Shown: positions 1-11,395 of the stretch, piece after piece
How the letters are laid out: every line of letters begins with the position of its first letter
Numbering within the stretch: the stretch's first letter is position 1
Assembly (NCBI GenBank): GCA_012934845.2
Contig: WNNJ02002567.1
Span: forward strand, 27,649-91,648
Reading direction: 5' to 3'
From: Pomphorhynchus laevis
Taxonomy: Eukaryota > Acanthocephala > Palaeacanthocephala > Echinorhynchida > Pomphorhynchidae
DNA: 64,000 nucleotides
Notes under the pieces: model-generated
Seen by the model: the letters and a program-made list of their open reading frames with translations, nothing else
Databases searched by the model: none
What the model was told of the DNA's origin: nothing
Position numbers and translations under genes: made by a program

Positions 1-59
1 AATCCGTTTAAAGCGATATCTGCTCTAGCGTTTCTCTCTCTTGTCATTGACTGTGATTC

Positions 60-1667
60 GAAGATGATTTTTATTATAAAATAATAATACAATTAAAAAT
101 TACAATTAGAAGGTTACCCATAAATGGGCCCTAATATAATCATTAAATATTAAATTTAAGACTCTATTCATTAAATCCTCAGCCATCCGTAGCGGATCCA
201 CGACTGGTTATCCCCGAATGGATTTGCTGTCCGTGCTCGAACCGGTGAAATGCTGAGCGGGGGCTGCGAAGACACATAGATGTTGATCGCACAATGGGAA
301 GCTTATCTTACGTCGGATAAGTTCGATACATGTCGCATAGTCTGTTTCGCGCTTATTGGCCAACATCCTGGCTATTGCTTTCAGAACACAATCTCCATCC
401 TTTCCAACGCCTCCAGAAGAAGAAAACACTATCGGTGTGAATTGGGCCCTGTCCACAGTTACAATATGTTCAAGGTAACGGATGGTTTTGCGCGATTCGT
501 GATAGCTGTGGACTGATGAAGGCGATCTCTCAGAATAAGTAGCAGCATGACAATTGAATACAGCGACGTTCATAAAGTTGAGCTTCCTTCGTCCTCCGAA
601 CAGACCCGTCGAAACGACATCAAGTGTATCTTTACTATCACGTGAAGTTGTAGCTGATTTGAACTGAATAGAGGGATCTATAGGACTCAGCCCGGGCTCA
701 ATTGCGACACACGGAGTGACTTCAGTCAAGAGGTCGGCAAGTGTGTCACGTATTAGGTTATGCCTTATTATTGTGAGTGCGCCTCTACAGCACGAGAGCG
801 AGTGAACTGTGCTATTCTTAGAATCACAACTACAATGCGCAGGTGCATCCGTAGGTGTTAGTCAATATCGACCATTAACAGCGTCCCTAAACTCGTAGAG
901 GGATAAACGGAACCCGTCTGCTTCGATTGGTTTTGTTGTCAACCTATTCAGCGCTCCTTTCTCTGACGCAAATTCTAGAGATGAACATGTGATCGCATCA
1001 CTGACTTCAATTATTTGATCGCGGCGTCGTTTAATTGTGATTTCTTTTTCGTCCCTTATAGATTTGGCGATATAAGTATGTTGTTCCTTATTGTTTGAAG
1101 CATGTGATTAACAAGCACGTAGAGACCATTCGTATTCCTTAACCGGATCGACTTGATGGTCTAAGATTCCGGGCCCACCAAATCTTGCCGGAGGCTGAAA
1201 ATTTGCCTAAGTGTTTTAGGTACGTTTTATATACCGGTTATTTTATGGATCAAACTGTGACGAATATGTTCCTTGAGTGCCAGGAGCTGCTCAGACCAAA
1301 AGCGACAAGTTCTCTTCGCGCAAGTCATATTATGTTAGAGTGAATATGTCAGAGCATTGAACGCGACTTGTGGGTCGAAAATAGCAATCTCTACTAGGTT
1401 CTGTACTTATTGGGACCATATGTCTACGTTGCGGACAATCCAGTCCTCCATAAAGGATTCATTTCCAATTTTGCGATCCCAATACTTCTACGCCATTCGT
1501 ACAGGTATGCACATTAGTAGCATCAAAACATTCTTGGGCTTTGTTTAGGAATTCCGGATGGACCAGTAATTGACATTTTGAAGGATTTATGTTATACGCA
1601 TACGCTTCGTGCTCCCGCGGAGCGTATGTGCCCAAAAGGCGGATACCTTTTTCAAAGTATGACCTGA
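60..1667 (-). mobile_element. Decayed retroelement, RT family C (RT palm to C-terminal domain)
   Basis: Read on the minus strand, 1660-1460 gives an RT segment with NPSKCQLLVHPEFL followed by TNG and LG, typical of an RT family common in cnidarian, sponge and mollusc genomes. Around 900-1090 it reads ASEKGALNRL and then FRDAV, and 729-208 gives the C-terminal domain (LDVVSTGLFGGRR, FTPIVFSSSGGVG). These blocks occur in this order in intact members of the family. I do not know its formal clade. The copy is decayed, with several breaks, and lacks the upstream RT. An AT-rich tail follows down to about position 60. Its upstream edge is fused to a LINE-A fragment at 1667. Product role: reverse transcription during retrotransposition, no longer possible here. 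Confidence 0.7.
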
Positions 1668-2140
1668 AAACCCAAGTGCCCCAAAGGCGCACCTGGGATT
1701 TCCCTTTCAACGACATATGCTGAGTCCGTTTCAGGGCCCACCTAGCTTTCTTCAGGATACGTTTAAGTCTATCCAGGTTAGCTTTCGCCGATCAGTTCAC
1801 CGTAACGGTGAACCCCAGGTATTTTACTCGACTTGTGAAGGTGGGGAGTGGTTCAGAGGCAAATATGGAGGAGAGCGCAGGGAGTGCTAATCTCTTAAGT
1901 TTTGCTTTGTAGCAGGGGTGCCATGAAGGACGACCACTTTCGATTAAGCGGAGTTTAAAATAAGATTGGATTTGGGTAGCTGGTCTTTTAATCTTAAAAA
2001 TATGGCTGATGTCAGAAACTACCTCTTTGCAACTGTGTCCAGAGGACAGGGCTGTGGTGTCATCAGCATACATCACAAGACGTTGTTCGCGTTTAAATAT
2101 TTTGAATAGGTTAATGGAGGCAGCAAGATACAAGATCTTT
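1668..2140 (-). mobile_element. LINE family A fragment, RT palm (I/Jockey-like)
   Basis: The minus strand carries the RT active-site block VMYADDTTAL and the downstream block FTSRVKYLGFTVTVN. Both are also present in the intact family-A ORF2 at 60.2-62.7 kb. Further toward the 3' end it reads QVRLWGTW before breaking into family C at 1667. At the other side it stops within ILYLAAS, where LINE-B sequence on the opposite strand begins at about 2140. The piece is truncated at both ends and shifted in frame. The same fragment with the same B junction is found at 29.8-30.27 kb. Confidence 0.85.
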
Positions 2141-3445
2141 TCTTTATGAGAAATGATCTCTTACCAGAGGAAAGAAAATTACAGAAAGCGGCACTTACTG
2201 AACTTTAAGATCGTAAAGCGAAGAGTGAAAATAGTTTGATTATTAAAAATTTTCGAATAGTGCGGCGCAGAATCTCTACACGTTCTTGGATCCGTTCCAA
2301 ACCTTCAGAAGTGAGCAAGGATGCTCTTCGTCTACTCTGTCGCACCACCTATAAGCTCCCTCTAGTTTTTTTATCCGAAGAATTATACCTCTATTACTAT
2401 TGGGTTGTTCCCGACGTAGTTCAGTCTACGAACATCTTCCCCAATTTGCGCATACTTTACACAAACATACTTTGCATTTACTATGAATTAGATAAATTGA
2501 CGGTGCGTTTGTCGAATACGCGTTACGATATAATAGCTCTTACTGAGACCTGGCTAATTATAGGCATACTTGATTCTGAAATAAGTATCGAGGGATATCC
2601 TCTCATTCGTGGGAATAGACAATGCCGCATGGTTGGTGGTGTTGTTCTTTATATAAGAGACTCATTATCTGTAAAAATAGTCGAATCTAGTAATTCTTCG
2701 TCTGAATGTGATTATTTGTGGGTATCTATTAACCAAGGAATTAGGAACCTAATGTTCGGTATATTTTACCGACCTTCGTGTTCGTCAACTGCCTCTTCAA
2801 TCCTTTCTGCTTAGTTATGTAAAAATGTCTAAAGAGGGAGATTTGGTTATCGTAGGATACTTTAATATGCCAAAAGTAAACTGGAAGGTTTATGTTCCCA
2901 TTAGTGGATGTGATCATGGTTCTTGTGAACTCTTAGAAGTTTTTAATACTTTAAACTTATTTCAGCATGTCTATGAGCATACGCGATATAGGAAGGATAA
3001 GTCTTCTTTGCTCGACATTTGTCTTACTGTCAAGGAGAATGCTATTGGGAATATTAAGTACGGTCATCCAATCGGTTCAAGTGATCATGCTACCATCGAT
3101 TTTCTTATTAACCTTGATCTCAAGGTATCTTCTAATTGTAATAAATTGCCGAATTTCAAGAAAGCCGATTATTTCACTATTATAACTCTTCTCTCAAATA
3201 TTCAATGGCCCAACCCTTATATTTTAGGAATACAGCCAGCGTGGAACTTTTTCCGAAATACTTTACTCTCAATATTATTGGCACATACACCTGTATGCTC
3301 TATTCGGAAAAGACGGAAGCATCCTGTATGGGTGGATGCGTCCATACGATCTCTTCTAGTAAAACGAGATCGCGCTTTCCTGGATTTCAAACGGGATATT
3401 AGATCTTTCTCCTCATACAAGGTTATTAAAAATATAGTCACTTCG
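2141..3445 (+). mobile_element. LINE family B fragment (CR1-group), ORF1 end plus endonuclease
   Basis: At 2145-2260 a sequence like RNDLLPEERKLQKAALTEL, then a RIVRRR stretch, matches the C-terminus of CR1-group ORF1 proteins. From 2236 the APE-type endonuclease follows, with IALTETWL, GGVVLYIRDSL, the DYLW and FGIFYRPS blocks, then DLVIVGYFNMP, SSLLDICLT and GSSDHATIDF. The coding frame changes at about 2815, so the copy cannot make an intact protein. It ends abruptly at 3445 against a LINE-A ORF1 in the opposite orientation. The second copy at 30.27 kb has the same frame change, which means both descend from one already dead copy. Confidence 0.85.
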
Positions 3446-4640
3446 ACCAGTGACTGGTGGGCCAGTCACTCCCGCCACTGGCCCCACCCGGGGTAGGTAG
3501 TTGCCCCTCGTCAATCTTATCTTCATTTCCCCGAGTGCTCATCTTTATAATTTTACCAATTGGGATAGGGGTTATGGCATTGGCAGAAGCCCCCTTTTAT
3601 TTGATGACTTAGTTGTTGAAGTCGGAATTGATGGATTAGTGTACGTAGCAGTGAGGACCGTAGAAGTTAGGCTTTCCATTTTTTATATACGGCTTCCACG
3701 CGTACATCCAGCGCACGCATTAAATCAGCATCCCCCATACGTGGGGAGGCAGCTGTCGAAAAAGAAGAAGAAACAGCAGGCCTCGGCGTGAACTGGAATA
3801 GATAAAGTTATCACGGTATTCTTTGAATCAGCCACATTTTCTGCTCCAGGCAGGATGGCTCCCTACAGTTAGAGCATGATGAGGGGCCTCGCATCGATGA
3901 TCTGACTGCATAGAGGTACAGTGGGAGGCCGCACCCACCGCAAGTTGGTGTCTCACTGCAGATGGAGGCCCAATGTCCCCATTTATGACATTTGCTGCAG
4001 TTAAGATACGTAAATTCGTCACGTACGATTAGGGAAAAACGAAGGTTAAATCCTATAAATGGTTTAAAATTTGATTTAATTAGAACTTCCCCATTTTCAA
4101 GTGGGGTAGAGCAAAACCCAATGGGTATTGGGTTACCCCCTGTGCTTAGAATTTAACGAAATTTAGAAACCTTGAAAATATTTTCAAGTAATAATATATC
4201 CGAATCATCGAGGTGACATGGCAAGTTAGTTATTTTCAACGTACCAAGTATAGGCTTCGAAACAATATCTCCATAATTGGACAGGGCTGAGTTAAAGTAC
4301 TCCATATAATCTTTCGCTAAGTCGGCGTACATGAAGGATATCTTGACCTCCGTCTCGAATAGTTTGACGGAGTTAAATATTATTCTATTGGACGATTTAT
4401 TACAGAGTTGTCTTAGAAAGATGTTAAATAAACTGTGCCTTTCTGTAGGCATTTTTAGTTTAATGATGATTAGATTTTTAAGTTTTGGGATTGGAGGAAG
4501 TCCCTCCACATCCCTAGCAGCAATTAAAACACCACATACCTTCGTTGTCGTTGATATTTCAGAAGAAATTACCTTCAAATCGTCTTTTTTCTCTATAATG
4601 GTAGTCATTTCCGTTGGAAAATAGGAATTTGCGCTTTTCG
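3446..4640 (-). mobile_element. LINE family A, 5' part with ORF1 (nucleic-acid-binding protein), broken
   Basis: From an ATG at 4608 the minus strand encodes the ORF1 N-terminus (PPIPKLKNLIIIKLKMP, then FNSVKLFETEVKISF and LKITNLP), co-linear with ORF1 of the intact copy at 62.7-63.9 kb. After frame changes the zinc-knuckle zone follows at 3990-3830 (HPAWSRKC at its end), and then a stretch similar to the intact ORF1 C-terminus (RMGDADLMRALDVRVEA, about 3740-3650). ORF1 proteins of this type carry three CCHC knuckles and coat the element RNA. ORF2 is missing. The element is head to head with the next LINE-A. Their start codons are about 100 bp apart, but the proteins differ too much to be two halves of one insertion. 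Confidence 0.75.
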
Positions 4641-4704
4641 AAAATCAAATTAGAGTTCCATGCATTTACACTCACGTGATAATCACCATAGGAATAAATT
4701 TAGC

Positions 4705-5894
4705 ATGTCGGAGCGGTCAAAGAACTCAATGAAAACTAATTTTCCTGCCAATGCAATAAACGAGGTAAGTGGAGATTTAGCTTCTCTTGAATATATTCCG
4801 GAGGGTGAATTTCCCCCGGTACCAAAATTATCCAACCTGGTGATTATCAGACTTTTAGTGCCTCTGGAAAGGCAGAACATGTTCAATGTTTTTATAAGAG
4901 GCTTTGCCGATCGATTTAAAAAAGGATATTGTTCAATGCGATTAAATATTATGAATCTGAGATTAAAATCTCATTCTGCACTCCTGATCTCGCAATGTCG
5001 TACGTAGACTACTTTAAAAAAGAGCATTCGGAACAAGGTATAATTGCTTCCAAACAAATCCTGGCAACAATAAAGATAAATAATATGCCCACATACATTT
5101 CAGAAGAAGATATATCAGCCCTAGAAACTGATTACAAAATCTCTAACGTGCGCTTTATAAAAGGGATTAAAGGCTTCCCCATTCCCGTGGCGTTCTGCAA
5201 TGCCCCGGTTGATGAAGCCCTAAAACTATCGATTTCAACATGCAATCCTTTTATGGGGTATAATTTGAGATTTTTAATAATCGAAACCGACTCACTAACG
5301 TACCCTCACTGCAACAATTGTCATCAGTGGGGGCATTGGTCCACTGGATGTTCTTTACCACATAAGTGCGGCGTGTGTGGTACAACTGCTATACATCCTG
5401 AGAAGTGCGAAAGTAAGCCATTTTGCGCAAACTGCGGTGGTGAGCACCCCGCATGGTCAAAAAAATGTAAAATCTTTAAGGCGTACCAAAAGAGACACAG
5501 GGGTGTAACAGCAAAACCGACTAGCTTCGTGGAAGCTGTCTCGTCTAACAAGAATGACGACAGGATGCCGGACACAGAAATTCTTAAACTTATTGAAATG
5601 CAGCATCAGGCATCAATGATTCAACTTGAAAAATTGGTCCAAAAATTGGTGGGTCAATTAGCGGAATCTTTCCGTTCTCCTCCTTCTGGGAAGACCAACA
5701 ATATTAAGAAGCCACCAAAATCTAAGAAACGAAACGGGTCAGCGCTAAGCATAGCCGCTCTGAAGCTTGCTCGGAAGGATTCGATTTGGGCTATGGCTTA
5801 CGAGGGAAATGAAGATATCGCCCGTGGGCAAGCGACTCCATTTGTCGTGATGGGAAGCGGTAAAGGCGACTTTTCCGCCTCTAGTTGCGACTAG
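4705..5894 (+). pseudogene. LINE-A ORF1, zinc-knuckle nucleic-acid-binding protein, frameshifted
   Basis: The likely start is the ATG at 4705 (MSERSKNSMK). The N-terminal part PPVPKLSNLVIIRLLVP runs to about 4920, where a run of A residues coincides with a frame change. The second frame (open to 5894) carries ATIKINNMPTYISEEDI and then three knuckles: CNNCHQWGHWSTGC, CGVCGTTAIHPEKC and CANCGGEHPAWSKKC. A basic C-terminus (PPKSKKRNGS) follows. The domain order is that of Jockey-superfamily gag-like ORF1. One frameshift is visible. The stop at 5892-5894 lies 34 bp before the ORF2 start, as in the intact copy. Confidence 0.85.
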
Positions 5895-5928
5895 GTGGAG
5901 GGCGTCCCACTTCGGTAACACTTACGCA

Positions 5929-8385
5929 ATGGGAAGTAATCAAGGACCTTTTTCACTGAATATCCTTCAGTGGAATTCGGGAGGTGCTTCCGCCCTTAGT
6001 CTTCTATCTGGTAGAGATGCAGATGTTATAGTCCTTCAGGAGACGCAGTCTATCCGTCTCCCCCAGGATATTACTCGATTTATCCCTAAGCACATATACA
6101 CCCACTTTACTCCTTACATACCCCCTCACTCCTCTTCATCACAAGGTCTTTTAACCCTAGTAAAAAGCTCCTTAAGATCATCCCTCCTATTAAACTACTC
6201 TTGTCCAGCCCTATCTTGTTTAGCTATATCACTTTGTAAGAACGGTAAGCGTATAAGCATAGCCAATGTCTATTTTCGGCCAGGAGAAATTCACAAGAAC
6301 CGTGACCTCCTGGATCAAATATTGGGGAGCGGTTATGACATGTTACTTGGTGACTTCAACGACAGAACTGGTCGTTGGATTAATGCAGCACCCCGCAGAG
6401 CAAGGATCGACTATCTTATTCATTAACCACCTTCCCCAACCTTTCATTGCTCTACAACAAATTCTCTCCTCGACATATTACTGCTACATAAGATGTGGTT
6501 GTTGAAAACCATTTGCACCGAGCAGTCGCGTCAACAACAGACCACCTCTCATGACCTAATTCGCTGGCGGCTAGAGGACGATACGTTGCTTAGAAGAAGG
6601 TTTCACTTTGATCCTATTAGAGTGGCCTTCTTTCAGGCAGCTATCCAACTCTTCCCCAGAATTGGAATTAAGAGTTTGACCGAATTTAATTCCTACCTCT
6701 CATCGCAAGCTACCGCGATCCTTTCGACTACCTATAAAGGTCGAATATACAATCCTACTCCAACAAAGCTCAAGGTCCTAGCTAAAATGTTGCACCTTCC
6801 CAATCTCTCTGTTTCCGCCAGACATATCCTCTCGAATGAATATTGGAGCTCTAGATATAGGCTCCAGCTGAGCAGGGATAGGGCAAGCATTGCTCACCTA
6901 AACCCTTCTCAGGCTTCCTTCTGGAAGATATTCAATAAGGAGAAGTTTGTTTGCTGGAAGGATAGAGCCTTGGTTTGGATTGGTAGCATAGGCCTCGACA
7001 AAGTTTTCGAGGAGTCACTTTCCTTACATAATTATGGAGCCACTCATTCTCCCCAACCAATCCCGCCTTGGTGTGACTTCAGGAGTAGGGACTTATCTGT
7101 TACAGATATCCTTAACTCCTGGGGACCACTCCCGGGCACCTCCAAATCCCACGCGCCACTCACCACTCGTGCCTGTCAGTTTTTGACATACAGTCAGAGA
7201 AAGGAGGTCGCCATCACAATGCTATTAGCCTCCCCGTCCGACATAGCGGACATCAACATCAGCTGTCGAGTTTTTTTTACCTAAAAAAAGATTAATCACT
7301 TGTCCAAAAGATCTGCGGCCCATCTCGATTCAAAACGCCCTCATATCCATCTACGAGAAAGCGCTTGCGCGTAGAATCCGCGTTCATTTATGTAGGCGTA
7401 ATTTGATCCCGCCGAGTTTTCATGGGTTTTTCAAAGGGCGCTTGGTCCATTCAGCAATTGGTGAAGTGCTTCAGTTTTGTCAGGATAATAGTCATCAGCT
7501 TGCTGTGGCTGTTTTTCTTGATTTTTCAGCTGCATTTGACCGGATCTCCATTCCCTTCGTTATCTCCTCTCTCAGGTCCCTCGGGTTGCCTGCGAGAATT
7601 GTTAACAGGGTGGAGATATTGTTGTACACCAAGCGGTTTTACTATGAAGACGACCCTGATGCGCGTCAGTTCTACCCTATTACAGGTGTACCTCAAGGAT
7701 CCCCACTTTCTCCTATCTTATATCTTGCTGCATCCATTGTACTATTCAAGAATTTTAAACTTGATCAACATCTAGTGGTATATGCTGATGATACCACAGC
7801 CTTGTTCTCTGGACGCAGGTGCAAAGATGTAATCTCTGACATCAGCCGTTTCTTTTTAAGATTAAAAGATCAGTTGCCCCATCCAATCTTATTTTAAACT
7901 CCTCTAAATCACAGGTGGTTGTCTTTAATGGCGTTCCTGCCACCAAAAAGAAACTTAAGATACTAGCACTCTCTACACTCTCCTCCATTTTGCAGCATCA
8001 ACCACTCCCCATCTTCACGAGTCGAGTAAAATATCTGGGGTTCACCGTTACGGTGAATTGGTCGGCGAAAGCTGACCTGGATAGACTTAAACGTATCCTG
8101 AAGAAAGCTAGGTGGGCTCTGAAACGGGCCCAGCATCTGTCATTGAATGGGATAACCCAAGTGCGCCTCTGGGGTACTTGGGCTATCTCGGGATTAGTCT
8201 TCTTCTCACGAGGACGTCCCCCAGAACAAATACTAAGGTTTCTCAAGCTCCTCATCTCGAGATTACCAACCATAGTCCGCCTTGACTGGACTCTTAGGTG
8301 TGTGAGAGACCCCGAATGGTTCAGTCAGAGGGCGGCGCGCTGGTGCGGCCGAGGGGCTCAGATCCCTCTGGACCTGAGGCTGTGA
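5929..8385 (+). pseudogene. LINE-A ORF2, endonuclease plus reverse transcriptase, disabled
   Basis: The APE endonuclease starts at the ATG at 5929 (LNILQWNSGG, VIVLQETQS, LLGDFNDRTGRW). An in-frame TAA at 6424-6426 replaces a Lys codon seen in the intact copy, and translation then continues in the same frame (SPTFHCSTTNSLLDILLLHKM). The RT follows with VAVFLDFSAAFDRISIP, GVPQGSPLSPI and the YADD catalytic box at about 7785, then FTSRVKYLGFTVTVNW. Frame changes are seen near 7275, between 7284 and 7403, and near 7880. At least four lesions in total make the enzyme non-functional. Confidence 0.88.
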
Positions 8386-8520
8386 ATATAAGTTGAAGAT
8401 TCCAAAATACTCGTCGTGAACGGCTTTTATTTAAAGTTGTCTTTTGCATGTTTTTGTTTCTTAAGTTTTTATCGGTTATATAGTTATTAATAAAACCCTT
8501 ACTTACTTATAATTACCATA

Positions 8521-10203
8521 GCACAACACAACGAGCTATTATTTTCCACGAAATACAAAGAATTTCTAAATACAATTATATTTTAATTTTGAAGAATCAA
8601 CAAAACCCTATATTTATGGACAACAATGTGTGGAGAATCAGGCATTAGTAGTCCTTACATCTTCTATAATAGTCGGATGTATCGGAGTTGCTGATTTTGT
8701 ATTGGTTGATCCATTAAATTTTGCAGCATTGAGTTTAATTTTGATCACTAACGAATTTGATTTTGAAGGAATATAACTTTGAACCGAACATAAGTTATCC
8801 TGTCCAAAATATGTGATTCTGAGAATATAGTTTTGATGGATTGAACGGCGTGTGTCGCAATCACGTTGGATAAGCTAATTGAATTCAATTGAATTCAGGG
8901 ATTCTCTTGCTGTGTTATAAACTGACACCGGAAAATTTGCCACGATAAATATGCACATATTGGTCAAAGACATACTTACCTTATTTGTTATCTTGCAATC
9001 AGCGATGATTGCAAATCATTCGACACGACAATATTGTCGACTTAATAGCTAAGCATCTAACAAAATATGCACATGGTGTATAAGTTGTATTCTTACTTCA
9101 AAAATCGGACAATGCCTGTGCAGTCTACTTATATTGCATTTATTGTTTAAATTTTTCCATTTGTTGTACGAGCTGAATACAATGGCAAATTTTATAGGTT
9201 ACTCCTGACTTTTATTGTATTTGTATTTGATGGAAAATTTGCAGCCTATTTTGTTATTTTATTTTATCATTTCATGTTGCCGCAACTAAAACATTGAAGT
9301 GCACAGTGTAGAAATTGTATGCTGTTTAACAATTAACAACCTGAAAAAGATCACATCTGTTTTTAAAAATTTGTAAAATTGAATATTATTTCTTCTCGTT
9401 GCTGGTTCAATCAATTAAAGAAAAATTAATATGTTACCTGATTTACCGACGTTTTGACTAATGCATTCATTTATTTTTGTAACAACTTCGAGATAAAAGC
9501 ATTCCGTGTTATTGTACGAAAAAATGTCCATGGATTATGGATATTCCAAAGATATACTGTACTATGTGCCGTTCAAATTTAATCCAACGTTTCGGACAGT
9601 ACTTGTGGTTAGTTAAAATAAGGTAGCTAATACAAACATCAAGTCATTTAATTCTGAATATTATTAATTTTGTTTATATTCATTTATAAATCATATATCA
9701 ATTATGTATCATTTATAATTATTTATTATTTAATTATTAAATTTTAATTTAGCATTATCATTTCTTTATTTTATAATTATATTAAATACGTAGAGTCAGT
9801 TAGCTGAATTGATCTTTAAAGCTAGTTTATATGTCCTTTACATCGCAATATAGCATTTTGTTTCTTGAAATAATATAAGCTAGAACAAGATAAAATAAGA
9901 AATGTACTTATTAGAATGAAGTAAGAGCAGATAAACTGAAGTACTCATCAGAAATGAATGACGAAAGGCACAACAAAACAAGTTCACTATTAGCTAAAAT
10001 TATTAATTTAACCAACTCAATTAATTAAATTGTTAATTAATAACTCGTAAATGTCTATATTAGATTTGTATAAATTTTACAATATACGCTAGCCAAATAT
10101 ATCATTTAAACATGCATATTATGTAAATTAGTGTTAATTTATGATTATTAACGCAATCTTTGTTGTGTCTAATTCATATAACCTATACGCAGATTTAACA
10201 AAC
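8521..10203 (+). other. AT-rich stretch without recognisable genes
   Basis: No long open frame or known protein motif is seen on either strand. The part from 9640 to 9815 is the terminal repeat listed separately. The remainder could hide short exons that cannot be called by eye. Confidence 0.5.
9640..9815 (+). repeat. Naiad-type terminal repeat (solo tail)
   Basis: The stretch ends with TTTAGCATTATC, then an AT-rich segment, then AAATACGTAGAGTCAGTTAG. This order matches the 3' end of the Naiad-like element at 45.8-45.9 kb. Other copies lie at 14.97 kb (-), 15.69 kb (-), 17.9 kb (+) and 20.86 kb (+). No coding sequence of the element is attached here. Confidence 0.6.
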
Positions 10204-11394
10204 CAGGTTTAACCCGACGAGATTAGTACGGCTAGATTTAATACGGCCAAATTTTATTCGTCAGATTTAACCGGATCGAATTTTACCCAGCCATATTTTA
10301 CCTGGTCAAATTTAATCAGTCAGATTTAACCCATATAGTTTTAACCCGCCGAGATGTACCCGCCCAGATTTAACCCGTACATATTTAACCTGTCTAGATT
10401 TAACCCACATAGTTTAACCCGCCCAGATGTACCCGCCCGGATTTAACCCGCCCAGATTTAACCCACCAAGATTAAGCCTGGGTCAAATTTAACCCGGCCA
10501 AATTTTACGCGCTTAATTTAACACGGCTAAATTTAACCCGGCTAAGTTTAACCCGGCTAAATTTAAGACTGCCAAATTTAAGTCGGTTAAATTTAATTCC
10601 GCCGAATTTAATTCATGAAAATTTAACCCGGCCAAATTTAACACGGCGAAATTTAACCCGACCAAATTTAACCCAGCCAAATTTAACCTGGCCAAATTTA
10701 ACCTGGCCAAATTTAACCTGGCCAAATTTAACCTGGCCAAATTTAACCCGGCTAAATTTAACCCGGCTAAATTTAACCCGGATAAATTTAACCCGGCCAA
10801 ATTTAACCCGCCTAAATTTAACCCGGCCAAATTTAACTGGGCCAAATTTAACCGGGCAAAATTTAACCGGGCCAAATTTAACCTGGCCAAATTTAATCTG
10901 GCCAAACTTAACCGGCCAAATTTACCTGCCCAAATTTAGCCTGAAAAAATTTAACCCTGCCAAATTTCAGCCGGCGAAATTTTACCTGGCCAGATTTTTA
11001 CTTGGTCAAATTTTACCCGGCTTTATTTTATATGGCCAAATTTAACCCGGCTAAATTAAACCCGGATAAATTTAACCCGACCAAATTTTACCCGGCCAAA
11101 TTTAACCTGGCCATTTTAACTTGGCCAAATTTAACTTGGCCAAATTTAACCCGGCAAAATTTAACCCGGCCAAATTTAATTCGGCCAAATTTAACCCGGC
11201 CAAATTTTACCCGGCCAAATTTAACCCGACGAAATTTTACCCGGCCAAATTAAACCTGTTAAATTTAACCCGGCCAAATTTAACCTGTCCAAATTTTACC
11301 CGGCCAAATTTTACCCTGCCAATTTCACCCCGCCAAATTTTGCTCGGACAAATTTAACCTCGCAACATTAAACCCTGCAAAATTTGCCCGCCCA
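10204..11394. repeat. 15-bp minisatellite, about 79 units
   Basis: A tandem array with consensus AAATTTAACCCGGCC runs without interruption for about 1.19 kb. Units differ by scattered substitutions and are most regular at 10.6-10.9 kb and 11.1-11.3 kb. Because 15 is a multiple of 3, long frames stay open on both strands: LAGLN/LARLN pentapeptides on the minus strand (130 codons) and NPAKF or NLTRP pentapeptides on the plus strand. There is no start context, splice structure or flanking domain, so coding is unlikely. The right edge abuts a family-C retroelement fragment. Confidence 0.9.
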
Positions 11395-11395
11395 G

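Larger units (their letters stand above)
4660..8520 (+). mobile_element. Near full-length LINE family A (I/Jockey-like), inactive
   Basis: ORF1 and ORF2 are in the usual order, followed by a short 3' region with AATAAAACCC and TTACTTACTTA near 8490-8510. ORF1 and ORF2 each contain defects (next two entries), so the copy is dead. It is a different subfamily from the intact element at 60-64 kb: the ORF2 proteins are very alike, while the ORF1 proteins have clearly diverged. Confidence 0.9.

Noticed and set aside
7998-8273. Minus-strand ORF inside the LINE-A RT
   Set aside because: Shadow of the plus-strand ORF2, which has clear RT motifs.
10513-11357. Pentapeptide-repeat proteins encoded by the minisatellite
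   Set aside because: Frames are open on both strands and in several phases because the unit is 15 bp; no start context or flanking domain supports a real gene.
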